A DNA stretch of 64,000 bases from a virus. The stretch covers positions 1-64,000 of the IMG/VR virus record IMGVR_UViG_3300040801_001810. One strand, written 5' to 3'. How positions within the stretch are numbered: the first letter of the stretch is position 1; the number at the start of each line of letters is the position of its first letter. The notes under the pieces were generated by a model. The model was not told the DNA's origin, searched no databases, and worked only from the letters and a program-made list of their open reading frames with translations. Shown piece by piece: positions 55,840-64,000 of the stretch. A program made the position numbers and the translations under genes.

Positions 55840-57318
55840 ATGCGGAAGAAAAGAATTTTATTTATATCAGATAGTGTTAAAAGAAAAACTGGATACGCTA
55901 CTGTAGCAAAGAACTTAATAGAACAGCTTTGCAAAGAAGATAAGTATGACATAGCACAACTGGGTCTTGCGGATGTTCCAGCACCTGTTAGATTAAATAT
56001 TGATTATTACTCACAGATAAAAGATCACTCCAAATGTTGTAAGAGAGATCCTATTTTAGAGTATAGAGCAAAAGGAAATCCTGAGATAAAAATTCTCGAT
56101 ATGCCTAAAGAAGGAGAAAAAGACTTAAAGTTATCTGCTAACCAGAAGTTTTGTGTTAAAGGACATAATCTACAACAGGATCATTATGCATATGATTCAG
56201 TATATTTTGTAACTAGACACTTCAAACCAGATATTATTGTACCTATTAATGACCTTTGGGGATTGTATAATATTAACCATCTTAGAAATAGAAAGTGTTA
56301 TAAGTTCATTCCATACTTAGCAATCGACAGCGAGTGTCTATTCCCAATGCTAAATCCTCCAGAGGGACGTCCTGGGCTACCACCAATTGATACTATACAA
56401 AGTGTTGGAGCAACTAATAAGACTATTGTATTTACGGAGTGGGCTAAAGAGGTTATCCAGAAGACATGTCGAGTTGCTACTGGTGGAAAAGAATTAAGTA
56501 ACATAGACGTCATTCCTCATGGAGTGGATATTTCTAAGTGGAAACCACTAAGTCCAGAAGAGAGAAAAGCAGCAAGAAAGAAATACTTTGGTATAGAAGA
56601 CGATACGTTCCTAGTTGGTAGTGTAGCTAGAAACCAGCCTAGAAAAAGACTGGACGCTATCTTCATGACACTAAGAGCATTCATAGATAAGTATGAAAAA
56701 CCAAATAGAAAGATTAAATGTTACTTTCATTGTTCCCTAGAAGATAATCTAGGTTGGGATCTTGGTTGGATGGGTGCTTACTATAATGTACATGATAGAT
56801 GTATATATGATAAGAATCTAAAACCTGGAGTAGGCCCAGATGATGAACAACTAAATGAAGTTATCAATTGCTTTGATGCTCATCTTAGTTTAACAAACTC
56901 TGAAGGATGGCACCTGCCTGCACTAGAGACAGCAGCTGCTGGAATACCTAATGTTATCACTAAGTACTCTGCTCATGCTGATTGGGGCAAAGATGCTCAT
57001 CTTTTCTGCAAAGTAGCTGGCTGGTATCATGAGCCAAGAACTGGATTCATCAAAGCAGTTGCTGATACCGATCATGCAGCAAAACAATTAAGTTTACTAT
57101 ATAATAGTAAGAAGATGTGTGAAGAGTATTCTAAGCGTGGTATTAAACTAGGTAAGAAACTTCAATGGAAAAATATTGCCAAAGAATGGATCACCTTATT
57201 TGATGAAACTGATATATCCGATCTAGAAGAAGGTAGATATGAGAAGGATGACCCAACAGTTAGTCTAGCTCAGAATGCTAATAGTATGGCACTCAAACAT
57301 TTCCCAGGAGATGAATAA
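55840..57318 (+). CDS. GT4-like glycosyltransferase
   Basis: 492 residues from ATG 55840 (GGAGAC upstream). RILFISDSVKRKTGYATVAKNLIEQL (N-terminal Rossmann), KTIVFTEWAKEVI, IDVIPHGVDISKWKPLSPEERK (typical NVIPNGVD), SVARNQPRKRLD and LSLTNSEGWHLPALETAAAGIPNVIT (E-x7-E motif). This is a GT-B glycosyltransferase of the GT4 type using nucleotide sugars. First gene of the cassette. Target is unknown. Confidence 0.8.
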   Translation: MRKKRILFISDSVKRKTGYATVAKNLIEQLCKEDKYDIAQLGLADVPAPVRLNIDYYSQIKDHSKCCKRDPILEYRAKGNPEIKILDMPKEGEKDLKLSANQKFCVKGHNLQQDHYAYDSVYFVTRHFKPDIIVPINDLWGLYNINHLRNRKCYKFIPYLAIDSECLFPMLNPPEGRPGLPPIDTIQSVGATNKTIVFTEWAKEVIQKTCRVATGGKELSNIDVIPHGVDISKWKPLSPEERKAARKKYFGIEDDTFLVGSVARNQPRKRLDAIFMTLRAFIDKYEKPNRKIKCYFHCSLEDNLGWDLGWMGAYYNVHDRCIYDKNLKPGVGPDDEQLNEVINCFDAHLSLTNSEGWHLPALETAAAGIPNVITKYSAHADWGKDAHLFCKVAGWYHEPRTGFIKAVADTDHAAKQLSLLYNSKKMCEEYSKRGIKLGKKLQWKNIAKEWITLFDETDISDLEEGRYEKDDPTVSLAQNANSMALKHFPGDE

Positions 57319-58217
57319 TGAACATAATACTAGTAGCAGACTTTTTACTAGAAGATATGGTCAGAGGAGCACAGTTAACTGATGAAGCTATGCTCCTTCA
57401 TCTTGGCCTAGAAGCAACACAAAGAATAAGATCAAAAGATCTAACTGCAATAGATAATAATACTTTTTATATTCTAAGTAGTTTCTTCCAACTATCTGAT
57501 GCATCTAAGTTTGCTCTTCAACAGTATGGTAACTATATAATCTTTGAACATGACCATGGTTATGTGCCATCTAGAAATCCGTTCATGATTTATACTGCTA
57601 AGGGAGAGGTTATAATCAATACTGATGGAAAGGTTTCAAAAGAATATCAGATCCATAGAGAACTATATAAGAAAGCCAAAGCAGTTATATGCCTAACTAA
57701 GTGGCATGAAGATCAGCTCAGTCAAAATCTAGAAGGTACTTTTGACAACATAGGCGGAGCAAGCTGGACAATACAATCATTAGATGATATAGATAGCATA
57801 AGAGAATCAGCTAATAAGAAATATGAATATTGTTTCTTTAATGATAATACAATGCTTACCTTACCTAATGGTCAACAATACAATCAAGGCGAAAATATTA
57901 AAAATAAGAAGGGTGCTTTAGACTACTGTATAGCTAATAAATTAAAATATAAATTGCTTCCTAGAATCAATAATAATAAAAAATTTCTTTCTATTATGTG
58001 TAGTTTTAAAGGGTTCATATTCTTCCCTATTATACCTGAAACCTGTTCTCGTATACTTACCGAAGCTAAAATGCTTGGCCTTGAAGTCATAACTAATTCT
58101 AATAGCGGAGCCTATCATGAATCTTGGTTTGATCTTAACGGACAAGAACTAACTGATCACTTTAGAAACACAGTTATACCACAATCAATAGAAATATTCA
58201 GAAAGTATTTACCATGA
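57318..58217 (+). CDS. Glycosyltransferase-like protein
   Basis: 299 residues overlapping the gene before by one base. IILVADFLLEDMVRGAQLTDEAM, YIIFEHDHGYV, KKAKAVICLTKWHEDQL, FPIIPETCSRILTEAKMLGLEVITNSNSGAYHESW recall a GT-B fold with the late E-containing motif. Sequence motifs are weaker than in the previous gene. Function probably sugar transfer. Confidence 0.62.
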   Translation: MNIILVADFLLEDMVRGAQLTDEAMLLHLGLEATQRIRSKDLTAIDNNTFYILSSFFQLSDASKFALQQYGNYIIFEHDHGYVPSRNPFMIYTAKGEVIINTDGKVSKEYQIHRELYKKAKAVICLTKWHEDQLSQNLEGTFDNIGGASWTIQSLDDIDSIRESANKKYEYCFFNDNTMLTLPNGQQYNQGENIKNKKGALDYCIANKLKYKLLPRINNNKKFLSIMCSFKGFIFFPIIPETCSRILTEAKMLGLEVITNSNSGAYHESWFDLNGQELTDHFRNTVIPQSIEIFRKYLP

Positions 58218-58504
58218 AACACCTAAAACAACATAATGTTAACCTATACCTAGCTTGTGAAGAAATGAGCTTATCAAAACCAGAACAACATATATACTTA
58301 TGTTTACTTGCATCATCTAATGAAAATAATGAAGATAATGTAGCAGAAATAGACTATCGTACATTAGCTCGTTACTCTCGAGTATCAGAGAGTACAACTA
58401 AAAAAGCAATTAAAAGTCTTAAAGAAAAGAAGATAATAACAGTATCTAAAGGCTGTAGAAAACCTAACAGCTATAGAATTGAACATATACCAAAAGGCAT
58501 ATAA
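58214..58504 (+). CDS. Winged-helix DNA-binding protein
   Basis: 96 residues, ATGA overlap. VAEIDYRTLARYSRVSESTTKKAIKSLKEKKIITVSKG is a winged HTH (recognition helix SESTTKKAI), with an EQHIYLCLLASSNEN helix before it. Resembles replication-initiation or GntR-type wHTH domains. Probably a regulator placed in the cassette. Confidence 0.65.
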   Translation: MKHLKQHNVNLYLACEEMSLSKPEQHIYLCLLASSNENNEDNVAEIDYRTLARYSRVSESTTKKAIKSLKEKKIITVSKGCRKPNSYRIEHIPKGI

Positions 58505-58505
58505 A

Positions 58506-59447
58506 GTGAACGTAATAGCTATCGTAACTCACGGAAGACCAGAACTATTAAAGATACACTGCGAACAGTTACTAAAGAATCCTGAGCTAGGAGATTATCT
58601 AGTTCACTTCTTTCCAGACTATGGATTTCATCCAGATGTAATGAAAGTTATTAAATGGTTTAGGTCAGAGCATAAGAATATCAAGATTACTATGAGATCA
58701 GAAGCTGATAGTAAGAAGTCTCCACTACCTGCCTTTTACAATATCTTCGATGCTTATCGTATCTGTGCTGAAGAAGCTGATGAATATGTTCTTCCTGCTG
58801 AAGAAGATATTGTTCCTACTAATGACTACTTACGATATCACAGAAAAGTATATGATAACTTTTTATCTAAATATGATAAAATATTTTGCGCTACTACTAA
58901 ACGTAGACAGCTAAATGAACAAATTGGTAATCCTGAATTACTAATAGGAGATATGCAAATATGTCAACCTACTATTGTGACATGCAAGGTGATAAAGACA
59001 ATCCTTATTCCTTTAATGGCTTCCAAGAACTTTTGGACTCCGTGGATATTCAATCAGGAGATGTATTCTACATATCGACATCCCCCTCAACATCACACGC
59101 ATCACGACGGCCAGTTAGAAAGAATAGCAGAAACGAACGGAATGTTCAGTCTGAAGCCAGACCAAGCAAGAAGCGCTCATATAGGCGTAGGTGGCCAGCA
59201 CTTCGATGGTAAGGTAGAAGGAAGAACATTAGAAGAAAAGGTAGAATATATGAAGTCTATAATGCATAATGGAGACGCACTAAGAGAAGCCTCTGATAAT
59301 CCTAAGGACATGTGTTCAGTTAAATTTGACAGTGACCCATGGAAAGAATTATATTTAGATATAGATAGAAATAAAGTCATAACCCAGTCAGCTGACTTTG
59401 ATCCTGAAAATAAATTTAAGGAGTACATACAATCATGCCAACATTAA
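58506..59447 (+). CDS. GT-A-like glycosyltransferase, GTG start
   Basis: 313 residues if started at GTG 58506, with AAAGG upstream and one base after the previous stop. VIAIVTHGRPELLKIHCEQLL is the N-terminal nucleotide-binding strand-helix, EEADEYVLPAEEDIVPTNDYL holds the acidic residue group (variant DXD), GDMQICQPTIVTC and WTPWIFNQEMY follow. His-rich stretch (HPPQHHTHHDGQ). Consistent with GT-A fold; donor unknown. Confidence 0.65.
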   Translation: MNVIAIVTHGRPELLKIHCEQLLKNPELGDYLVHFFPDYGFHPDVMKVIKWFRSEHKNIKITMRSEADSKKSPLPAFYNIFDAYRICAEEADEYVLPAEEDIVPTNDYLRYHRKVYDNFLSKYDKIFCATTKRRQLNEQIGNPELLIGDMQICQPTIVTCKVIKTILIPLMASKNFWTPWIFNQEMYSTYRHPPQHHTHHDGQLERIAETNGMFSLKPDQARSAHIGVGGQHFDGKVEGRTLEEKVEYMKSIMHNGDALREASDNPKDMCSVKFDSDPWKELYLDIDRNKVITQSADFDPENKFKEYIQSCQH

Positions 59448-59665
59448 AAGATGTAGCAGTAATACCAGAACAAAACAGAGACCAATTTAGAAAGTATCTA
59501 CAGATGTTATCTGCGTCAGAACCAGGCGTATCAATAACATTTTCTGTAGAATTATTTAGAAATGGACACAGAAGATTTGATTATACAGCGATATGTGATA
59601 CGCAAGAGATAGCGGTTAAAATTCAACAAAAAATTCGAGATGGAGAACTCGCTCATGGAGGTTGA
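59435..59665 (+). CDS. Small hypothetical protein
   Basis: 76 residues overlapping the previous gene. LKDVAVIPEQNRDQFRKYLQML and ITFSVELFRNGHRRFDYTAICDTQEIAVKIQQKI: helix, strands, helix. Ends AHGG. Not recognised. Confidence 0.5.
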   Translation: MPTLKDVAVIPEQNRDQFRKYLQMLSASEPGVSITFSVELFRNGHRRFDYTAICDTQEIAVKIQQKIRDGELAHGG

Positions 59666-59666
59666 T

Positions 59667-60140
59667 ATGAAATATAAGTTAGTAAAACTTACACCAAAGC
59701 ACGATCAGTTAGTAATTAACTTAGTTAAATCCACAATGGGAAAAGAAGTAGGAGAACATTGTGTACAAGCATTTGAAGACGTAAGTGCTTGTGATAAAAG
59801 ATCCCTTTGGGGAGCATTTAATGAAGGATACGAACTAGTAGGATGTTGTGGTATATACGACGGCTTCTATGATAAGAAGAAATGTTACATTAGTTGGTTC
59901 TCAGTAGATGAAAAGCTTCAAAGATCTGGTCTTGGCACTCAGATGATGGATCATATAACTAAGCTGGCTTTGGACGAAGGATTTAATTGGATGTATGTTG
60001 AAACATACGACAATGAACAATTTAGAAAAGCTAATAACTTCTATCGTAAATGCGGCTTCAGTAACGCAGGTTCAATACTAGGATATCTAGAAGATGGAAG
60101 TGACGCAATGTACTATCGTAAGAGGATTAGAGATGTCTAA
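59667..60140 (+). CDS. GNAT-family acetyltransferase
   Basis: 157 residues from ATG 59667 (GGAGG upstream). YISWFSVDEKLQRSGLGTQMMDHITKLALDEG contains the Q-R-x-G-x-G acetyl-CoA motif; WMYVETYDNEQFRKANNFYRKCGF is motif B. Known role: acetylates an amino group. In this cassette an amino sugar is a sensible target (see the aminotransferase), though this is inference. Confidence 0.8.
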   Translation: MKYKLVKLTPKHDQLVINLVKSTMGKEVGEHCVQAFEDVSACDKRSLWGAFNEGYELVGCCGIYDGFYDKKKCYISWFSVDEKLQRSGLGTQMMDHITKLALDEGFNWMYVETYDNEQFRKANNFYRKCGFSNAGSILGYLEDGSDAMYYRKRIRDV

Positions 60141-60951
60141 GAACATTATAGCTGGTCCATGGCTCGGAGAGTTTGGTTGGGAACTTATGAGATGGCAAGG
60201 CGTGTTCCGTAAACTAGCTTACGATGGCTGGAATGTTTATATGATAGCCAGAGATGGACATCAAGAACTCTATAAAGACTACGTTAAAGAGTTCATCCCA
60301 GCAGAGAGTTTGGGATTTAATACTAAAGGCGAGACCGATGGTTGGAGAATTAATAATGAAGTTCCCTCCCTTACGATGGATCAGAAAAACGCTATTTGCT
60401 CTAGTGCTAAGTATGTATCTGCGGCTGTCTGTATGCAGATGTCGAAACAAGAATTTATAAAGTATGGTGAAGATTCTTTTTGTCTAAGATACCCAATTAT
60501 AATACATGCTAGAGCAACACAAAAAGGCGGAACAGATATTAGGAATTGGCCTAGAGAAAAATGGGAAGAACTAGTAGCTAGATTAGTAAAAATAGGAACC
60601 TTTCCAATAGCATGTATTGGATCTAAAGAAGGAGCTATGTGTTTTGATAATTGTATAGACAAACGTGGCGAAAATCTAATAAACACAGTTGATATATTAC
60701 AATGTTGTAACCTAGTTATTGGACCTTCATCGGGACCAATGCATTTAGCTAGTTTATGTGGTACTCCTCACCTGGTGTGGACAGATGACAAGTTCTGGGG
60801 CAGTTGTAACGGCACTAATAGACAAAGATATGAAACAAATTGGAACCCTTTAGGTACAAAAACTATAATATTAGATGAAGATAACTGGCAACCATCAGTA
60901 GATACAGTAGAAAAAGCAATCAAGGATTTTTTTAATGGACAAGATAAATAA
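60133..60951 (+). CDS. GT9-like glycosyltransferase
   Basis: 272 residues from ATG 60133 (AGAGGATTAGAG). GPWLGEFGWELMRWQGVFR at the N-terminus, IIHARATQKGGTD, LVARLVKIGTFPIACIGSKEG, CNLVIGPSSGPMHLASLCGTPHLVW, the last typical for heptosyltransferase-like GT-B enzymes (D/S-S-G-P-M-H motif). Transfers a sugar from a nucleotide donor. Confidence 0.72.
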   Translation: MSKNIIAGPWLGEFGWELMRWQGVFRKLAYDGWNVYMIARDGHQELYKDYVKEFIPAESLGFNTKGETDGWRINNEVPSLTMDQKNAICSSAKYVSAAVCMQMSKQEFIKYGEDSFCLRYPIIIHARATQKGGTDIRNWPREKWEELVARLVKIGTFPIACIGSKEGAMCFDNCIDKRGENLINTVDILQCCNLVIGPSSGPMHLASLCGTPHLVWTDDKFWGSCNGTNRQRYETNWNPLGTKTIILDEDNWQPSVDTVEKAIKDFFNGQDK

Positions 60952-61636
60952 CATACTAGACAACCTACGAGAAGGTGTACCGCAAGCACTTGCCAGATTT
61001 AATGATGGCGAGGCTCAAGCTATAGTTCAACCTGATTGCACAGTAGCTAGAGGAGACCAGTACGTATCACCAGGACTATCAAATGCATTACACGAAGCTA
61101 TACAGTATGAACAAGAAAACTATTGGATAGGTCTACCATGTGATGTATGTGCAACTGAAAAATGGTATCACAAAATTAAGCATCTTGTAAGACCAGATTA
61201 TGAGTATCTAACTAAAGCTGTAGTAACTACCAATCGTAATTGGAAATTATTTACTGAAGAACTCCCAAAAATACTCAAAAATAAACCAGTACATTGGGTC
61301 GGATCAAAAGAACAACAATTAAATAAACTACCATTCAAAGTATATAACCATATTCATACTAACAGTCAAAATGCTTGGGAACAATACAAAGATATAATAT
61401 CTTGGGCAACAGATATATATCCAACAAGAGATGACAACGACGTTCACTATCTAGGTGAAGGAGAAATAGTAATTTTAGCTTGTGGTCCTCTATCTAGAGT
61501 ATTAGTAAGACATTGGTTTGAGAAAAGACCGAATTGTACTTTCCTAGATGTAGGAAGCGCTTTTGATCCATGGACCAGAAATGTATGGCATAATTGTCAC
61601 AAAGGAACCTTAGGCCCTTGTAAAGGATGTAACTAA
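60935..61636 (+). CDS. GT-D-like (DUF1792-type) glycosyltransferase
   Basis: 233 residues. GVPQALARFNDGEAQAIV near the start matches the R-F-x-D-G-E motif of GT-D glycosyltransferases and VILACGPLSRVLVRHWF with LDVGSAFDPWTR near the end fits that fold. CHKGTLGPCKGCN closes the chain. Overlaps both neighbours. Probably transfers a sugar with a metal ion. Confidence 0.7.
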   Translation: MDKINNILDNLREGVPQALARFNDGEAQAIVQPDCTVARGDQYVSPGLSNALHEAIQYEQENYWIGLPCDVCATEKWYHKIKHLVRPDYEYLTKAVVTTNRNWKLFTEELPKILKNKPVHWVGSKEQQLNKLPFKVYNHIHTNSQNAWEQYKDIISWATDIYPTRDDNDVHYLGEGEIVILACGPLSRVLVRHWFEKRPNCTFLDVGSAFDPWTRNVWHNCHKGTLGPCKGCN

Positions 61637-62616
61637 TGATACAATATTCACACCCAAACTTCACAGTAGATGAATCCTTAAAGAATTGGTTAGGAGATAT
61701 TCTAGATGGTGGTTGGGTTAGCATTGGAACATATACAAATCAGTTAGAAGAAACAGTAGCAGATAGATTCAAAGTAAAGCATGTAATAGCTTGTGCTAAT
61801 GCAACGACAGGATTAATTATTGCACTTAAGGCAGCAGGTATAACTAATCTTAAAATAGAAGTACCAGCATTTACCTGGCCAAGTACAATTTATGCATTAG
61901 TTTGTAATGGAAATACACCAATATATACAGATATAAAAAAAGATACTTGGACTATAGATACAACTACACAAAGATATGTACTACCTGTAGATACATTTGG
62001 AGCATCAGCTGGGAAATATGCTAATGCTGTCTATGATGCTGCCCATGCATGGGATGTGCCTGATCTAGGACATAGGGGAATTGCAGAAGTACTATCATTA
62101 TCTTTTACTAAGGTGGTTACAGCTACAGAAGGCGGGCTTATCTTAACAAATGATGATGAAGTAGCAGAAACATGTAGAGAACTAAGAAGACTGTCAGGAA
62201 GACTAGAAGAAGTAAATGCATTTATTGCGCTGAGATCGATTGATTACTGGGATACTGAAGCCAAGGAGCATAGACAATATCTTGTTAATAGCTATAAAAA
62301 GGCATTTGATTTTAACTTTAGTGTGCAAGAAGGAAATATAAATAACAGCGTATTTAGTATTGTATTACCTACTCCAGCCATGAGAGACAAAATACTAAAA
62401 GAACTAAGTTTAAAACAAATAGAAACAAAAATATATTATGAGCCTCTTATTGATGGTTTAGAAACAACTGACTATATCTATTCACAAAGCATAGCTCTTC
62501 CATTAAATAGATTCATTACAGACGAACAAATCAAAGAGATAGCAGACATAGCAAATATGGCAGTTAAAGGCTGTCCAGGAAAAGATTATCTAAATAGATA
62601 CATTGGGAGAATATAA
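61636..62616 (+). CDS. DegT/DnrJ/EryC1/StrS aminotransferase
   Basis: 326 residues. KHVIACANATTGLIIALKAAG, IEVPAFTWPSTIYAL, YDAAHAWD (PLP-binding Asp region), LSLSFTKVVTATEGGLILTND with the PLP lysine. Converts a keto sugar nucleotide to an amino sugar using glutamate or glutamine. Shorter than the usual 370-400 residues. Fits with GNAT in a sugar-modifying pathway. Confidence 0.78.
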   Translation: MIQYSHPNFTVDESLKNWLGDILDGGWVSIGTYTNQLEETVADRFKVKHVIACANATTGLIIALKAAGITNLKIEVPAFTWPSTIYALVCNGNTPIYTDIKKDTWTIDTTTQRYVLPVDTFGASAGKYANAVYDAAHAWDVPDLGHRGIAEVLSLSFTKVVTATEGGLILTNDDEVAETCRELRRLSGRLEEVNAFIALRSIDYWDTEAKEHRQYLVNSYKKAFDFNFSVQEGNINNSVFSIVLPTPAMRDKILKELSLKQIETKIYYEPLIDGLETTDYIYSQSIALPLNRFITDEQIKEIADIANMAVKGCPGKDYLNRYIGRI

Positions 62617-63842
62617 TGAATGTAGTATATGTACAACCTTACTACCATAATATATGGGAAGCTTTAGGTATAGGATACATAGAATCTTATTGTAGAAAAC
62701 ATTATAAAGGATATTTAGAAACCTCATTCTATCAAGGATACTTTGATAACGATGATCGTATAGTAAATGCCTGTACGCACGCAAATATAGTTGCTTTCTC
62801 GTGCACATCAACTGCAATAGCTCCAGCTAAGAAGCTAACTGAGAGAATAAAAAAGATTAATCCTAATGTTAAAATAGTTGTAGGCGGATGGCATGTAACA
62901 GCAACTAAGCAAAAACCTGAATGGGCTGACCAAATAGTTATTGGTGAAGGAGAGAAAGCTTTTCTAAGAATACTAGAAGGGGAAGAAGCCCCTATAGTAT
63001 TAGGAGAAAAGTTACCTTTCTCAGAACTTCCTCATCCAGATAGATGCACTATAAAAAACTCTAGAACAGTAGATCTATGTGAAAAGATGATTGGTAAGAG
63101 AGTATTAAGTCTTCAATCAAATAGAGGATGCCCAATGAATTGTGCTTACTGCTCTGAAGTATGTATGACTGGTAAATTAAATAAAGCAACTAATCCTATT
63201 AGAAGCAGAGACCCTAAAGATGTTTGTGACGAATTAGAATCTCTAATCAAGATAGAGGATATAGATCAATTTAAATTTGTAGATGCTACATTTGATATAT
63301 CAGAAGAATATGTAGAAGCCTTTTGCAATGAGAAAATTAGTAGAGGAATTACTATAGAATGGGAATGCCTAGTTCATGCTGCATTTGCTACAGAAAAGAT
63401 GATGGCAAAATTAGCTGAAGCTAATTGTGTTCAGATTAATGTTGGTTGTGAAAGTGGAAGTCCTAAGGTTTTAAAACAAATACGAAAAGGCGTAACAATA
63501 GATAAAGTTAAACAAGTATTTGAGTGGGCAAAAAAGTATAATATAGGTAGACGAGCATTCTTTATCTTAGGTATGCCAGATGAAACCGAAGAAGATATTA
63601 GGATGACAGAAACTTTAGCAGATCAGCTAGATGCAGACGTAGTTGGTTTCACTATATTATGTCCTTATCCAGGCAGCGATTTCTATGATCCAATCAGACA
63701 CAAATACATTAGCTGGGATAAGACAGATGAATATGGTAATGACTTCTGGAAATCAAATCATCTAGAGAACTGGGAGCTACATAAATGGCAAGAATATCTT
63801 ACTAAGAAATACGAAAATAAACTATGCGAGAGGCAGAAATGA
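62616..63842 (+). CDS. B12-binding radical SAM protein
   Basis: 408 residues. N-terminal B12-like domain (GIGYIESYCRKHYKG, IVAFSCTSTAIAPAKKLTERIKK, KIVVGGWHVTATKQ), then RGCPMNCAYCSEVC, which is C-x3-C-x2-C and binds the [4Fe-4S] cluster, GCESGSPKVLKQIRKG and ILGMPDETEEDI, the typical BchE/HpnR-like radical SAM motifs. May methylate or rearrange a sugar or lipid. ATG overlaps the aminotransferase stop. Confidence 0.82.
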   Translation: MNVVYVQPYYHNIWEALGIGYIESYCRKHYKGYLETSFYQGYFDNDDRIVNACTHANIVAFSCTSTAIAPAKKLTERIKKINPNVKIVVGGWHVTATKQKPEWADQIVIGEGEKAFLRILEGEEAPIVLGEKLPFSELPHPDRCTIKNSRTVDLCEKMIGKRVLSLQSNRGCPMNCAYCSEVCMTGKLNKATNPIRSRDPKDVCDELESLIKIEDIDQFKFVDATFDISEEYVEAFCNEKISRGITIEWECLVHAAFATEKMMAKLAEANCVQINVGCESGSPKVLKQIRKGVTIDKVKQVFEWAKKYNIGRRAFFILGMPDETEEDIRMTETLADQLDADVVGFTILCPYPGSDFYDPIRHKYISWDKTDEYGNDFWKSNHLENWELHKWQEYLTKKYENKLCERQK

Positions 63843-64000
63843 AAATAGCAATAGAAATTTCAGGACAACTAAGATCCTATAAAAAAACATATAAAATATT
63901 TAAAGAAAAATTTATGAATAAAGATACTGATATATTTATTCATACATGGAATAATAAAGGAATATCAACAAAAGATAGAAAGTATGTAGAAAATACTTGT
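63839..64000 (+). CDS. Partial glycosyltransferase-like gene
   Basis: ATGA overlap with the radical SAM gene; cut by the right window edge after about 54 codons. ISGQLRSYKKTYKIFKEKF and TDIFIHTWNNKG resemble the start of phage and cyanobacterial glycosyltransferase-like (GT-A) proteins. Complete length unknown. Confidence 0.55.
   Translation, partial: MKIAIEISGQLRSYKKTYKIFKEKFMNKDTDIFIHTWNNKGISTKDRKYVENTC

Noticed and set aside
59435-59665. Second GG-ending protein as a ubiquitin-like modifier
   Set aside because: Ends AHGG but is far from the E1-like gene and lacks supporting context; it shows that GG ends can occur by chance.

Overview
This window is a stretch of a large, AT-rich, tailed double-stranded DNA bacteriophage genome. 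I infer this from the dense, almost entirely plus-strand packing of short genes with overlapping stop/start codons, a tRNA island with about 17 tRNA genes, and a full phage replication and recombination set: family B DNA polymerase, primase-helicase fusion, RecA/UvsX-like recombinase, UvrD-like helicase, SSB, a Rad52-family annealing protein and an ATP-dependent DNA ligase. No capsid, tail, terminase or lysis gene is recognisable, so these must lie outside the window; the whole genome is probably well above 100 kb. The host cannot be named from sequence alone. Ribosome binding sites are strong GGAG types and promoters are sigma70-like.

Layout. (1) 1-15 kb: tRNA island. tRNAs for Leu (two plus a 5' fragment), Met/Ile-CAT (three), Ile, Asn, Ala, Phe, Glu, Asp, Ser (two), Gly (two) and His, plus one aberrant tRNA-like gene, are interleaved with HNH endonucleases, a GroES-like co-chaperonin, a VWA protein, a DNA ligase, an alarmone-hydrolase-like HD protein and many small proteins. 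(2) 15-24 kb: Rnl5-like RNA ligase, a probable small RNA with its own promoter and terminator, OsmC-like, BRCT, HAD, DUF3310 and GntR-like proteins, a Clp-type double AAA+ ATPase and SSB. (3) 24-29 kb: metallophosphoesterase, Ycf46-like AAA ATPase, DHH phosphoesterase and a DUF1257/DUF2997 pair; a second such pair lies at 7.1-7.8 kb. (4) 28-46 kb: recombination and replication genes (RecA-like, UvrD-like, UDG-like, PD-(D/E)XK nucleases, DNA polymerase B), an E1/ThiF-like protein and large unknowns. (5) 46-55.8 kb: a promoter-led operon with a sigma factor, a lone minus-strand Cas4/RecB-like nuclease divergent from the Rad52-like gene, then primase-helicase, RtcB and a metallophosphoesterase. 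(6) 55.8-64 kb: a glycosylation cassette of glycosyltransferases, sugar aminotransferase, GNAT and radical SAM enzymes, cut by the right edge.

How it works together. Replication and repair genes form one long co-directional block driven by a few promoters that match TTGAC(T/A)-N17-TATATT (five exact copies plus one TTGATT variant). RNA maintenance is a strong theme: many tRNAs, two RNA ligases (Rnl5-like and RtcB), a receiver-like domain of the cyclic-phosphate-processing type and two phosphoesterases together look like a kit for keeping or repairing tRNAs during infection. Several regulators (sigma factor, sigma-region-4-like HTH, GntR-like, winged HTH) suggest staged expression. Most standout observations are regulatory RNA features in the non-coding gaps and unusual combinations of conserved but poorly understood families.
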